A stretch of DNA of 28,942 nt, taken from positions 1 through 28,942 of the forward strand of contig DATKRV010000008.1 of the NCBI GenBank assembly GCA_035532075.1, in the 5' to 3' direction. The position numbers and the translations under genes are program-made. The notes under the pieces were generated by a model, which was not told where the DNA came from, made no database searches, and saw nothing but the letters and a program-made list of their open reading frames with translations. Below, piece after piece: positions 15,877 to 23,726 of the stretch (the stretch's first letter is position 1; each line of letters starts with the position of its first letter). The DNA comes from CAIVND01 sp035532075. Its GTDB lineage: Bacteria > Actinomycetota > Acidimicrobiia > Acidimicrobiales > Bog-793.

Positions 15877-17420
15877 CGTTTCTGGTCCTCTGCGCGCTCA
15901 TCGGCGATACGTCGCGCGCCTGCGACCGCAGAAAGTATCGACTGAGCCTTCGCGACACATTCAGCGTCTTCTCCCGCGGGGTCGCTGTCGGCGACGATTC
16001 CCGCACCCGCCTGCACCGAGCCGCGTCCATCCGGGGTTACGACCAACGTCCTGATGGCTATTGCGGTATCTAGGTTTCCCGAGAAATCGAAGTAACCGAC
16101 AATTCCGGCGTACGGTCCGCGTTTGGTTGGCTCGAGTTCGTCGATGATCTGCATCGCCCGTACCTTGGGCGCTCCAGAGACCGTGCCTGCGGGAAGTGTC
16201 GCGCGCAGCACGTCGATTGGTCCCTTCCCCTCGGTGAGTTCGCCCGAGACCTGGGATGTGAGGTGCATGACATGGCTGTAGTGTTCTAGCGTCATCAATT
16301 CATCGACGCGCTCAGTCCCGAACTTGACAACCCGACCGACATCATTTCGAGCGAGATCGACGAGCATGATGTGCTCTGCAACCTCCTTGGGATGTTCGAT
16401 CAACTCTGCTCCGAGATGCCGATCCTCCTCGTCCGTTGTCCCCCTTCGTCGTGTTCCGGCAATCGGACGTGAGATGACGCGTCCCTCGTGTAGTTGAACG
16501 AGAGGCTCAGGCGACGCGCCGACGACGCATACTCCCCCCTGGCGAAGAAAAAACATATAGGGACTTGGATTTACCTGACGCAGTACGCGGTACACCTCAA
16601 ACGGATCGACGCCGAGGTCGAGATCGAAACGCTGCGAGAGGACGATCTGAAATGCGTCCCCTGCCAGGATGTACTCCTTTGCAGCGGCGACACTCTGTTG
16701 ATATGCCTTCGAGGATACAACTCGATGCACCGCTGAAGCGTCGAGCTGTTCGGTGCGCAAAGGTGGCGACGAGAGTGTTTCGCGTACGGGTTTTTCGAGG
16801 TCGTGACGCATCCTCTCAATGGAAGAGGCTGCTCGATCGTACGCATCACGGAGGTCACCAACATCACGCGCGCTCTGCTCGTCGACCTCTTCGTCAAGTA
16901 CCACATTGTCAATCAGGGTCACTCTGCTCTTGTGATGGTCGAATGCGACGATCTCACCGACCACCGAGCACAGCGCGTCGGGTAGCCCAAGATCGTCTCG
17001 AGGAGGCTCCCCGAGGCGCTCAATTTCCCGTACGACGTCGTATCCGAGGTAACCAACGATGCCTCCATGGAATGGAGGCAGACCGCTGATTGCCGGAGAT
17101 CGATATTGAGAGAGCAGCTGTTCAAGCGCCGTCAGTATCCCCGATGAACACACGAGATCGCGAGGCAGTGATCCGCTGATGACGCTGAGCTGACCTCGAT
17201 CGACCTTGAAGGTCGCCACTGGATGGCGTCCAACGAACGAATAGCGGCTGAACTGCTCGACGTGTTCAACAGATTCAAGGAGGAAGCCGTCATCTTTGCC
17301 GACGAGCGAGCGAAAGGCTCCGATCGGTGTCAGTGAGTCCGCGAGAAGTTCTTCATAAACCGGGATTACGGTGTAGTCAGCCGAGAGTCTTGCAAAACGT
17401 TCGAAGTCGGGAACGATCAC
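15873..17420 (-). CDS. trpE: Anthranilate synthase component I
   Basis: A 515-residue enzyme that makes anthranilate from chorismate, the first committed step of tryptophan synthesis. The tryptophan feedback site LLES is at residues 47-50. The chorismate-binding domain covers about 240-505, with AGTRRRGTTDEED, VDLARNDVGRV and LPAGTVSGAPKVRAMQII in order. It starts with GTG at 17420, 3 bp after the hisI stop, with a TGAGGA ribosome binding site inside the end of hisI. The glutaminase partner TrpG is not fused and not in the window. It therefore sits in the his run rather than with trpCFBA, an arrangement known in Actinobacteria. Confidence 0.96.
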   Translation of the reverse strand: MIVPDFERFARLSADYTVIPVYEELLADSLTPIGAFRSLVGKDDGFLLESVEHVEQFSRYSFVGRHPVATFKVDRGQLSVISGSLPRDLVCSSGILTALEQLLSQYRSPAISGLPPFHGGIVGYLGYDVVREIERLGEPPRDDLGLPDALCSVVGEIVAFDHHKSRVTLIDNVVLDEEVDEQSARDVGDLRDAYDRAASSIERMRHDLEKPVRETLSSPPLRTEQLDASAVHRVVSSKAYQQSVAAAKEYILAGDAFQIVLSQRFDLDLGVDPFEVYRVLRQVNPSPYMFFLRQGGVCVVGASPEPLVQLHEGRVISRPIAGTRRRGTTDEEDRHLGAELIEHPKEVAEHIMLVDLARNDVGRVVKFGTERVDELMTLEHYSHVMHLTSQVSGELTEGKGPIDVLRATLPAGTVSGAPKVRAMQIIDELEPTKRGPYAGIVGYFDFSGNLDTAIAIRTLVVTPDGRGSVQAGAGIVADSDPAGEDAECVAKAQSILSAVAGARRIADERAEDQKR

Positions 17421-17423
17421 GCC

Positions 17424-17807
17424 CTAGTCCTCACCAAAACTCCGGTAGAAACAAGAGTGGTTACCGGTGTGGCAAGCCCCTCGTCCCTCCTGGGTGACCA
17501 CGACCAAGAGGGAGTCTCCATCGCAGTCGTACGAGATCTGCTCGACGTACTGGCGGTCTCCAGATGTCTCGCCCTTCTCCCAGTAATTCCTGCGCGACCG
17601 TGAATAGAACCACGTGCGTCCACTTGCACATGTGCGGCGAAGTGCCTCCTCATCCATGTAGGCGACCATCAACACGCTATTGGTGAGATGTTCCTGCACG
17701 ACGGCAACAACAAGTCCGTCCGGTCCAAAGCGAACACAGCGCAACTGTTCCTCGGTCGCAAGAACCGGCCGACCCGGGCGTGCCGGGGGAATTGATGGCT
17801 GTGTCAC
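17424..17807 (-). CDS. hisI: Phosphoribosyl-AMP cyclohydrolase
   Basis: A 127-residue single-domain enzyme that opens the adenine ring of PR-AMP in histidine synthesis. The metal-binding blocks are SYDCDGDSLLV, with the Mg-binding aspartates and a zinc cysteine, and ACHTGNHSCFYR, with the remaining zinc cysteines. The WFYSRSRRNYWEKGETSG block is typical. There is no fused HisE domain, so PR-ATP pyrophosphatase must be encoded elsewhere. The GTG start overlaps the stop of the GroES-like gene as GTGA. Confidence 0.96.
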   Translation of the reverse strand: MTQPSIPPARPGRPVLATEEQLRCVRFGPDGLVVAVVQEHLTNSVLMVAYMDEEALRRTCASGRTWFYSRSRRNYWEKGETSGDRQYVEQISYDCDGDSLLVVVTQEGRGACHTGNHSCFYRSFGED

Positions 17808-18178
17808 AGGTAAAGACCGGTTCCTGAATCAAGTCGGGAGGATGCAACAGCGTGGAGATCGCGCTCACGCACGATGAGATACTGCTCGCCGTGGACTTCG
17901 ACCTCAAAGCATTCTTCCGGGTCAAACAGCACCGTGTCACCAATCTTGATGGTGCGTACATGAGGACCGACTGCGGCAACCGAGGACCAGCTGAGGCGTT
18001 TTGACACCTCAGCGGTGGCCGGAATCAAGATTCCCGAACGCGAGCGTCGCTCGCCCTCACTCGCCGGCAGGTGGACCAAGACCCGATCGTTGAGCATGGT
18101 TACTGGCTGACGGTCCTGTTCAAGGACCGCCTTTGGGGGATCTGTGGCCCTGAAATTCTGCTCGCTCATGCCGTTCAC
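17804..18178 (-). CDS. GroES-like (Cpn10-fold) protein inside the his operon
   Basis: A 124-residue protein whose middle (about 29-112) matches the Cpn10/GroES fold: MLNDRVLVHLPA is the first strand, SRSGILIPATAE occupies the place of the GroEL-binding mobile loop (hydrophobic ILI in place of IVL), VAAVGP follows, and the end reads IKIGDTVLFDPEE...YLIVRERDLHAV. It carries about 28 extra residues at the N terminus and about 12 at the C terminus compared with GroES. I chose the GTG at 18178, which has GAGG 7 nt upstream; ATG at 18169 is possible. It lies between hisF (65 bp gap) and hisI (GTGA overlap), with no groEL in sight, so it is probably a divergent paralogue rather than the main co-chaperone. 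Confidence 0.8.
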   Translation of the reverse strand: MNGMSEQNFRATDPPKAVLEQDRQPVTMLNDRVLVHLPASEGERRSRSGILIPATAEVSKRLSWSSVAAVGPHVRTIKIGDTVLFDPEECFEVEVHGEQYLIVRERDLHAVASSRLDSGTGLYL

Positions 18179-18243
18179 GCTAATGCCTCGTCAATCCGTC
18201 TCGCTCATCGGTCGATGTCAAACCGCCTTTGGAGATGCCAAGA

Positions 18244-19029
18244 TCACTGGGCAGAACCCACCACCTTGTTGATCGGTCGGACCTCTACTCCCCCCGAGAG
18301 GAGCATCTGTTTAGCCTCGCTGATCCGATAGGTACCGAAATGAAAGATCGAGGCGGCGAGTACCGCATCGGCACCGGCCCGAGCACCCTCGAGTAGATGT
18401 CCGAGGTTGCCAACTCCACCCGAGGCGACGAGTGGGATCCGGGTCGCGTCGTGCACCGCCTGGATGAGTCGGAGGTCATATCCGAGCTCTGTCCCATCGC
18501 GGTCCATCGAAGTCAGCAAAATCTCGCCGGCGCCGAGGGTCTCTGCCTCATGTGCCCATTCGATTGGGTCGATACCGGTTGGTCGACGTCCTCCGTGGGA
18601 ATAGATCTCCCAGCGCTGTGTGGTCTCGACCTGACGCGCATCAATCGCAACGACCACGCATTGCGAGCCAAAGGTGAGGGCGATCTCCTCGATCAGCTCA
18701 GGCCGGGCGATCGCGGCGGAATTGATCGCGACTTTGTCCGCGCCAGCCCGAAGCAGGGCGCGCGCGTCTTGAACACTGCGGACCCCACCACCGACGGTGA
18801 GCGGAATAAACACCTCATCAGCGGTGCGGGCCACGACGTCGATCATCGTTGCGCGATCATCAGAAGAGGCGGTGATGTCTAGAAAAACGATCTCGTCGGC
18901 ACCCTCCGCGTCGTACCGTCTGGCGAGCTCGACCGGATCGCCTGCGTCTTTGAGTCCGAGGAAGTTCACTCCTTTTACAACCCTTCCCCTGTCGACATCG
19001 AGGCATGGAATCACCCTTACCGTGCGCAC
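18244..19029 (-). CDS. hisF: Imidazole glycerol phosphate synthase, cyclase subunit
   Basis: A 261-residue TIM barrel that uses ammonia from HisH to turn PRFAR into imidazole glycerol phosphate and AICAR. The two catalytic aspartates D11 (IPCLDV) and D130 (VVVAIDAR) are at exactly the positions known from Thermotoga HisF, which supports the chosen GTG start at 19029. That start lies 13 bases inside the hisA end. Phosphate loops VGGGVRS (79-85) and ASGGVGN are intact. Its partner hisH lies two genes upstream, with hisA between them. Confidence 0.97.
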   Translation of the reverse strand: MRTVRVIPCLDVDRGRVVKGVNFLGLKDAGDPVELARRYDAEGADEIVFLDITASSDDRATMIDVVARTADEVFIPLTVGGGVRSVQDARALLRAGADKVAINSAAIARPELIEEIALTFGSQCVVVAIDARQVETTQRWEIYSHGGRRPTGIDPIEWAHEAETLGAGEILLTSMDRDGTELGYDLRLIQAVHDATRIPLVASGGVGNLGHLLEGARAGADAVLAASIFHFGTYRISEAKQMLLSGGVEVRPINKVVGSAQ

Positions 19030-19769
19030 GCTGCCACCGCCTCAGAAAGGCTGAATGCTCCCGACAAAATTGCGCGTCCAATAATGACACCGTCGAGTGA
19101 TCGTCCAAGAGCCTCAATTGCACCGAGCGCATCGAGATCCGAGAGGGTCCCGACACCTCCCGAGGCGATGATTGGAAGTGCGCTAACGGAAAGGATGTGG
19201 GAGTAGCCGACGACGTCTGGACCGAGAAGCGTCCCATCCCGGGAGATATCGGTGATCACCGCCCCGGCAAACGGAGCAGCCGCGAGTCTTCCAAGGGCAT
19301 CATCAAGTTCAATTCCACCCGACTTTTCCCATCCGCGAATTTTGACAAACCGCGTGGTGTCACCGAGAGGCCCTCGACTCTGATGATCGAGACCCGCAAC
19401 AATTTGGCCCGGGAATCGGTCGGCCAGACGACAGGCGCCCTGCGGGTCCTCCACCGCGAGCGTACCGATCACGACTCTGTTGACGCCCTGACCAAGGAGC
19501 TGCTCCGCGCGCTCTGCGCTACGCACCCCCCCACCAAACTGGACCGGCACCTCCAAACGCCTGACGATCTCACTGACGATGCCCTCGTTCACCGGTTTAC
19601 CGGTGCGGGCCGCATCGAGATCGACAATATGCACCATCGCGGCGCCCTGTTGCGCGAACGCTAGCGCCTGCTCAATGGGATCTCCAAAGATGGTCTCATC
19701 CTCGAAGTTGCCACGGACGAGCCGGACACAACGTCCGTCTCTGATGTCGATTGCAGGGATCGGTATCAT
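19017..19769 (-). CDS. hisA: ProFAR isomerase HisA, with PriA-like residues
   Basis: A 250-residue TIM barrel that isomerises ProFAR to PRFAR. The catalytic aspartate D8 (IPAIDIRDG), D128 (VAGLDH) and D174 (ITDISRDGT) are present. R19 and the block RGWEKSGG (145-152) resemble the Arg-Gly-Trp-Glu segment of actinobacterial PriA, the dual HisA/TrpF enzyme, rather than classic HisA. Since a complete trpF exists at 11254-11931, this protein may be a PriA relative whose TrpF activity is no longer needed, or both may be active. It starts 9 bp after hisH. Confidence 0.93.
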   Translation of the reverse strand: MIPIPAIDIRDGRCVRLVRGNFEDETIFGDPIEQALAFAQQGAAMVHIVDLDAARTGKPVNEGIVSEIVRRLEVPVQFGGGVRSAERAEQLLGQGVNRVVIGTLAVEDPQGACRLADRFPGQIVAGLDHQSRGPLGDTTRFVKIRGWEKSGGIELDDALGRLAAAPFAGAVITDISRDGTLLGPDVVGYSHILSVSALPIIASGGVGTLSDLDALGAIEALGRSLDGVIIGRAILSGAFSLSEAVAACAR

Positions 19770-19778
19770 CTTGTGCTC

Positions 19779-20420
19779 TCAAGCCAGAACGAGTGAGTGC
19801 TTCACGTGCCGACAGTGCGCAACGAACCGACCGAGAAGGTCGAGTCCAGCGTGGCCAGACTTCTCAGGATGAAACTGCACCCCCCAGATATTCTCGCGTT
19901 CTAACGCAACGGCGATATCTTCGCCATAGTTCGTCGTACCGACTATCGATTGTGTCGCCTCGCCTTCGGGAACCGGTACATAGCTGTGGACGAAATACAT
20001 CCACTCATCCTCGCGGGAGTCTCCAAGCATTCTCGAAACAACTTCGGTTCGACGAACCGTATTCCACTGCATCTGTGGCAGCCGCACCGAACCGCGCAGC
20101 CTGCTCACCGATCCGGAGAAAATGTCAAGGCCTCGAGTGCCAACGCTCTCTTCGGAGGCCCCAAAGAGCATCTGATATCCGACACAGATCCCCAAAAAGG
20201 GAACGTCTCTCGCGATGACTTCCAGAACAACCCGGTCGAGTCCGCTTGTCCTCAACGCATCCATACTTGCTCCGAAAGCACCGACACCTGGTAGCACGAC
20301 GCCGGATGCGCCATCGGCCTCCCTGGAATTCGTGGCCATGCGCACCTCTGCGCCGAGATGAAGGAGCGCCTTCTGCGCGGAACGAAGGTTGCCGATGCCG
20401 TAGTCAAGGACCGCGATCAT
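19779..20420 (-). CDS. hisH: Imidazole glycerol phosphate synthase, glutaminase subunit
   Basis: A 213-residue class-I glutamine amidotransferase that feeds ammonia to HisF. The catalytic triad is C79 (LGICVGYQ), H184 and E186 (FHPEKSG). The oxyanion-strand motif LPGVGAFG is at 43-50. The nucleophile elbow reads GICVGYQ where GICLGMQ is common, a mild change. Its start codon lies in the loop of a GC-rich hairpin that spans the hisB/hisH junction, 6 bp after the hisB stop. Confidence 0.97.
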   Translation of the reverse strand: MIAVLDYGIGNLRSAQKALLHLGAEVRMATNSREADGASGVVLPGVGAFGASMDALRTSGLDRVVLEVIARDVPFLGICVGYQMLFGASEESVGTRGLDIFSGSVSRLRGSVRLPQMQWNTVRRTEVVSRMLGDSREDEWMYFVHSYVPVPEGEATQSIVGTTNYGEDIAVALERENIWGVQFHPEKSGHAGLDLLGRFVAHCRHVKHSLVLA

Positions 20421-20427
20421 CGCGGTC
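20409..20427 (-). promoter_or_regulatory. Hairpin enclosing the hisH start codon
   Basis: GACCGCGAT and ATCGCGGTC are perfect 9-bp arms around one central base. As RNA this gives a 7-bp GC-rich stem (GACCGCG/CGCGGTC) with the 5-nt loop AUGAU, which contains the hisH AUG. The stem begins at the last base of the hisB stop codon, so ribosomes ending hisB would open it. This suggests translational coupling (inference). Confidence 0.55.
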
Positions 20428-21044
20428 TACAGCATCCCTTTGGTACTCGGAAGCTGGTCACTTTCGATCCGGACCGCGTCACGAAGCGAGCGTGCGACTG
20501 CCTTGAAGGTGGCTTCAATGATGTGATGGGAGTTTTTCCCGTAGCGAAGTGAGATGTGTGCCGTGAGACCTGCACTCATCGCAAAGGCACGGAAGAATTC
20601 TTCGCTCAGCTGTGGATCAAAGCCAGGCTCTCCGAGTTTTGGAGTGTCCGGAGCGAACTCAATGTCATAGTGCACGTATGGCCTACCCGAAAGGTCGATT
20701 GCAACGTCAATCAGCGCCTCATCGAGCGGAAGTGAGATGGAGGAGAATCGTTTGATCCCAACCTTGTCGCCGAGCGCCACGGCAAACGTCTGACCGAGTG
20801 CGATGCCGGTGTCCTCCACGCTGTGGTGGGCGTCAACTTCGAGATCCCCGACGCTACGCACGTGTAGGTCAAAGCCACCGTGCCTACCAAGCTGGGTCAA
20901 CATGTGATCAAAAAACGGGAGTCCCGTCTCGACATCGGTATTCCCCCGACCATCGAGACCGATCTCGATCTCGATATCGCTCTCTTTCGTGACGCGATGG
21001 AACTTCGCAGCACGCGCTCCCTCGTTCTTGACCGGATCACTCAT
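20427..21044 (-). CDS. hisB: Imidazoleglycerol-phosphate dehydratase
   Basis: A 205-residue manganese enzyme that dehydrates imidazole glycerol phosphate. The two metal-binding repeats are AHHSVEDTG (H73, H74, E77) and SHHIIEATF (H173, H174, E177); PLDEAL near 107 is also conserved. It has only the dehydratase domain, with no histidinol-phosphatase fusion, so the phosphatase must be encoded elsewhere. The start is uncertain: ATG at 21044 (used here) and ATG at 21056 both follow AGGGAG, which is 12 nt and 0 nt away respectively. About 49 bp separate it from hisC. Confidence 0.95.
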   Translation of the reverse strand: MSDPVKNEGARAAKFHRVTKESDIEIEIGLDGRGNTDVETGLPFFDHMLTQLGRHGGFDLHVRSVGDLEVDAHHSVEDTGIALGQTFAVALGDKVGIKRFSSISLPLDEALIDVAIDLSGRPYVHYDIEFAPDTPKLGEPGFDPQLSEEFFRAFAMSAGLTAHISLRYGKNSHHIIEATFKAVARSLRDAVRIESDQLPSTKGML

Positions 21045-21093
21045 CGGCTCTGGCATCTCCCTAGTCTCGCATGAACGACGGTCGTGTTCTTCA

Positions 21094-22179
21094 TCAGACG
21101 AGAGCACGAGTAAGTGCGTCGAGGAAGCGGTCGTTCTCCTCTGGAGTTCCAATCGTCACGCGCAGATAGCCACTCAGATAGGGCACCGTTGAGATATCCC
21201 GGATCAATATTGAGTCCTCGAAAAGCGCGGACCACACCCTCTTGGCATCTTTCGCGATAACACGAAAGAGGATGAAATTCGCGTCAGAGGGAACGACGTC
21301 AACTTGAAGGTGAGCGAGTGCACCAAGGAGTCGCTTACGCTCCGCGACGATCAATCGTATTCGCTCATTCATCTCTTGTTCATATTCGATCGCGAGGACA
21401 CCGGCAATCTGTTTTATCGCGTCGAGATGATATGGAAGAGTCACGCGCCACAACGCATCAATGATCTCGGGATCCGCAACCACATAACCGAGCCGCAGCG
21501 CAGCAAGTGACCAGGTCTTGGAAAAAGTCCGGACAATCAGAAGATTGCGATGCTTGGAGAGTAGATCAATCGCGGAGCGCGGCGCAAACTGCCCGTAGGC
21601 CTCGTCGACCACCACGAGGCCGCGTGCACGATCAAGAATTGCCCTCACCGTCTCCAACGGCTCTACTCGACCGGTCGGATTGTTCGGTGAGCAGAGAAAG
21701 GTGAGGGCTGGAAAGTTGAGTCCTTGCGTAGCTCCGAGTGTCGCGACGCGATCATATTCTTCGAGCGAGACGAGAAATTCCTCATCTCTTCGTCCAGTTA
21801 CCACCTGCGTGCCTGTCACACGCGCGATGTGCGAGTGCAGGGCGTAGGTCGGCTCGAACACTGCGACAGAACGATCCCTGCCTCCATATGCAAGCAATAT
21901 TGACTGAAGCACCTCGTTCGACCCATTGGCGCAGTACACCTGTTCTTTATATACACCATGATGTGCTGCGACCGCAGATCGAAGCTCCTCAGCCTCGCGT
22001 TCGGGATAACGATTCAGGGAGATTTCGTTGATCTCGCCCCTCAGGCGGGAAATGAACGCCGATGGCGGTGGCTCTGGAGCCTCGTTCGAATTTAGGCGAA
22101 CCTCTACGTCGATCTGTGGCGAGTAGTACCCCTCCATCGAGGCGATTTCATCGCGCGGCGCAATGATTGGATCTGTCAT
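21094..22179 (-). CDS. hisC: Histidinol-phosphate aminotransferase
   Basis: A 361-residue class I/II PLP aminotransferase that converts imidazole acetol phosphate to histidinol phosphate. The Schiff-base lysine is K221 in RTFSKTWSLAALRLGY. Other conserved parts are ANGSNEVLQ (PLP phosphate), SPNNPTG and VVDEAYG. The ATG at 22179 shares one base with the hisD stop (TGATG); a GTG 18 nt upstream, inside hisD, would add six residues. Some HisC enzymes also act on aromatic amino acids; the operon position favours histidine. Confidence 0.95.
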   Translation of the reverse strand: MTDPIIAPRDEIASMEGYYSPQIDVEVRLNSNEAPEPPPSAFISRLRGEINEISLNRYPEREAEELRSAVAAHHGVYKEQVYCANGSNEVLQSILLAYGGRDRSVAVFEPTYALHSHIARVTGTQVVTGRRDEEFLVSLEEYDRVATLGATQGLNFPALTFLCSPNNPTGRVEPLETVRAILDRARGLVVVDEAYGQFAPRSAIDLLSKHRNLLIVRTFSKTWSLAALRLGYVVADPEIIDALWRVTLPYHLDAIKQIAGVLAIEYEQEMNERIRLIVAERKRLLGALAHLQVDVVPSDANFILFRVIAKDAKRVWSALFEDSILIRDISTVPYLSGYLRVTIGTPEENDRFLDALTRALV

Positions 22180-23483
22180 CACAATTCTTTGCTCCACGTC
22201 GGCTCGCCGATACGCATCAGGACGGATTCGGCGTGTGCGGGCAGGCCCTCCGCGCCGGCAATCGTCGCGACGTGGCGTGCGACGCGCTCGATGCCACGCT
22301 GGTCAACACGAACCGCGTGGACACGACGGGTAAAGTCCTCGATTCCAAGAACGCTTGCGAACCGGGCAGTCGCAAACGTCGGTAGCACGTGACTTGGACC
22401 GGCGATGTAATCTCCCACGCTTGCTGGAGCAAGATGACCAAGAAAGATTGCGCCAGCGTGCCGGACCAGAGGTAGGAGGTCTTCAGCGTTATCGGTAAGG
22501 ATCTCAAGATGTTCTGGCGCGATGGCATTTGCAACCTCCATCGCCCTCTCCGGTGAATCGACGAGCACGACATATCCGCCACTTTTGAGGGTCGACTGCG
22601 TCTCCTCTCGGCGCGGTGAGATCTCGACGAGACGATCGATCATCTCCGAAATTGCCCTTGCCGCGGATTCGGACCAGGTGACGAGCCACGCAAGACCATC
22701 AGGACCATGTTCAGCCTGGACAATGACATCGATTGCAGCCCAGTCGACAGGTGTCCTTTCGTCGGCGATCACGACGACCTCCGAAGGACCGGCAAACGCC
22801 GCGGGCACCCCGACGACACCCCTCACCTCGCGCTGGGCGATCGAAACCCATTTCGAGCCGGGACCAACGATCACGTCAACCTTTGGAATCGATTCGGTTC
22901 CAAAGGCCATTGCGGCGATGGCCTGGGCCCCCCCGACCCGGTAGACCTCGTCAACACCTGCGAGACTCGCCGCCGCGAGGACCTCGACCGGGAGTGAACC
23001 ATCCGAAGCCGGTGGAACACAGCAGGCAATCGCCCCCACACCCGCAACTCGAGCCGGAACAGCGGTCATCAATACCGACGATGGGTATTTCGCGCGCCCT
23101 CCAGGTGCATAGACACCGGCCCGATCCACCGGGAGAAGGAGATGACGAACCTCGATACCACCCCGGCGATACGGCTTAATCTCCTCAGGCTGGTGATGAT
23201 AGAAGGCCTCAATTGAGTCGCGCGCCTCGGTCAGAGCGTCAAGAAGCTTCCCGGGAAGCTTGTCGCAGGCCTGCGCAATCTCATCTGCATCGACGCGCAG
23301 GTGATCAATTCGCACGCCATCAAAACGTTCGGAGAACTCGCGTATCGCAGCATCGCCGCGATTCTTGACCTCTGAAAGAATTTTCCGCACCTCTGCGACC
23401 GGGCCCTCGGCTCCAAGATCGGGCCGCGGGAGGTTGAGTGGGTCACCGGGGACGGAGTTACGAAGGTCGAGGATCTGCATCAT
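22179..23483 (-). CDS. hisD: Histidinol dehydrogenase, first gene of the his run
   Basis: A 434-residue zinc enzyme that oxidises histidinol to histidine in two NAD-linked steps. The general bases E324-H325 are in APEHLEI; zinc ligands Q256 and H259 (QAEHGPDG), D358 (VGDYIAGPSH) and H417 (LPAHAESV) are all present. I chose the first of two adjacent ATGs at 23483, giving MMQILDLR; the frame is open 47 codons further upstream but overlaps the divergent small gene at 23535. There is no Shine-Dalgarno sequence, so the mRNA may be leaderless, though no clear -10 was found. It heads the chain hisD-C-B-H-A-F-GroES-like-hisI-trpE-ygfZ. Confidence 0.96.
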   Translation of the reverse strand: MMQILDLRNSVPGDPLNLPRPDLGAEGPVAEVRKILSEVKNRGDAAIREFSERFDGVRIDHLRVDADEIAQACDKLPGKLLDALTEARDSIEAFYHHQPEEIKPYRRGGIEVRHLLLPVDRAGVYAPGGRAKYPSSVLMTAVPARVAGVGAIACCVPPASDGSLPVEVLAAASLAGVDEVYRVGGAQAIAAMAFGTESIPKVDVIVGPGSKWVSIAQREVRGVVGVPAAFAGPSEVVVIADERTPVDWAAIDVIVQAEHGPDGLAWLVTWSESAARAISEMIDRLVEISPRREETQSTLKSGGYVVLVDSPERAMEVANAIAPEHLEILTDNAEDLLPLVRHAGAIFLGHLAPASVGDYIAGPSHVLPTFATARFASVLGIEDFTRRVHAVRVDQRGIERVARHVATIAGAEGLPAHAESVLMRIGEPTWSKEL

Positions 23484-23534
23484 TGTGAGGCAAGCGTAGC
23501 GAACCGCGTACGCTCGATCGGTAAGGATAGGGTG

Positions 23535-23726
23535 ATGCCAGCAAACCACTCGGAACTCTCGTCGCTCGCCGACATGCTCGAACAGGTTACCCGTCGAATC
23601 ACCGTCATCGCAGAAGAGTCGCAACGCTCGAAGCAGGAAGCGACGGCCAAGGAGCTCTTTGCCATCGAGCGCGCATTATCTGGCGCTCATCGTCGGATAC
23701 TGCGGCTTCTTGGTTCGCGTCGCTAG
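23535..23726 (+). CDS. Small helical protein of unknown function (63 residues)
   Basis: A predicted 63-residue soluble protein, not recognised. It reads as two amphipathic helices (about 6-30 and 33-58) with a coiled-coil-like heptad pattern (LADMLEQVTRRI) and a basic tail (HRRILRLLGSRR). There is no signal peptide, membrane segment or cysteine. The ATG at 23535 has AAGGA 7 nt upstream, which supports translation. It is divergent from hisD (51 bp between start codons) and its TAG stop interlocks with the convergent nth stop (shared CTAG). Codon use looks like its neighbours. It could be a small regulator or adaptor, but there is no direct evidence of function. Confidence 0.6.
   Translation: MPANHSELSSLADMLEQVTRRITVIAEESQRSKQEATAKELFAIERALSGAHRRILRLLGSRR

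Noticed and set aside
18193..18221. A perfect TTGACA (18221-18216, minus strand) in the hisF to GroES-like gap as a promoter
   Set aside because: No hexamer at 16-18 bp spacing matches a -10 by more than 2 or 3 bases (CGGATT at 17 bp). An internal promoter is possible but not supported.
23484..23624. An upstream extension of hisD by 47 codons
   Set aside because: HisD proteins begin close to the MMQILDLR position. The extension covers the divergent promoter region and the start of the small plus-strand gene.
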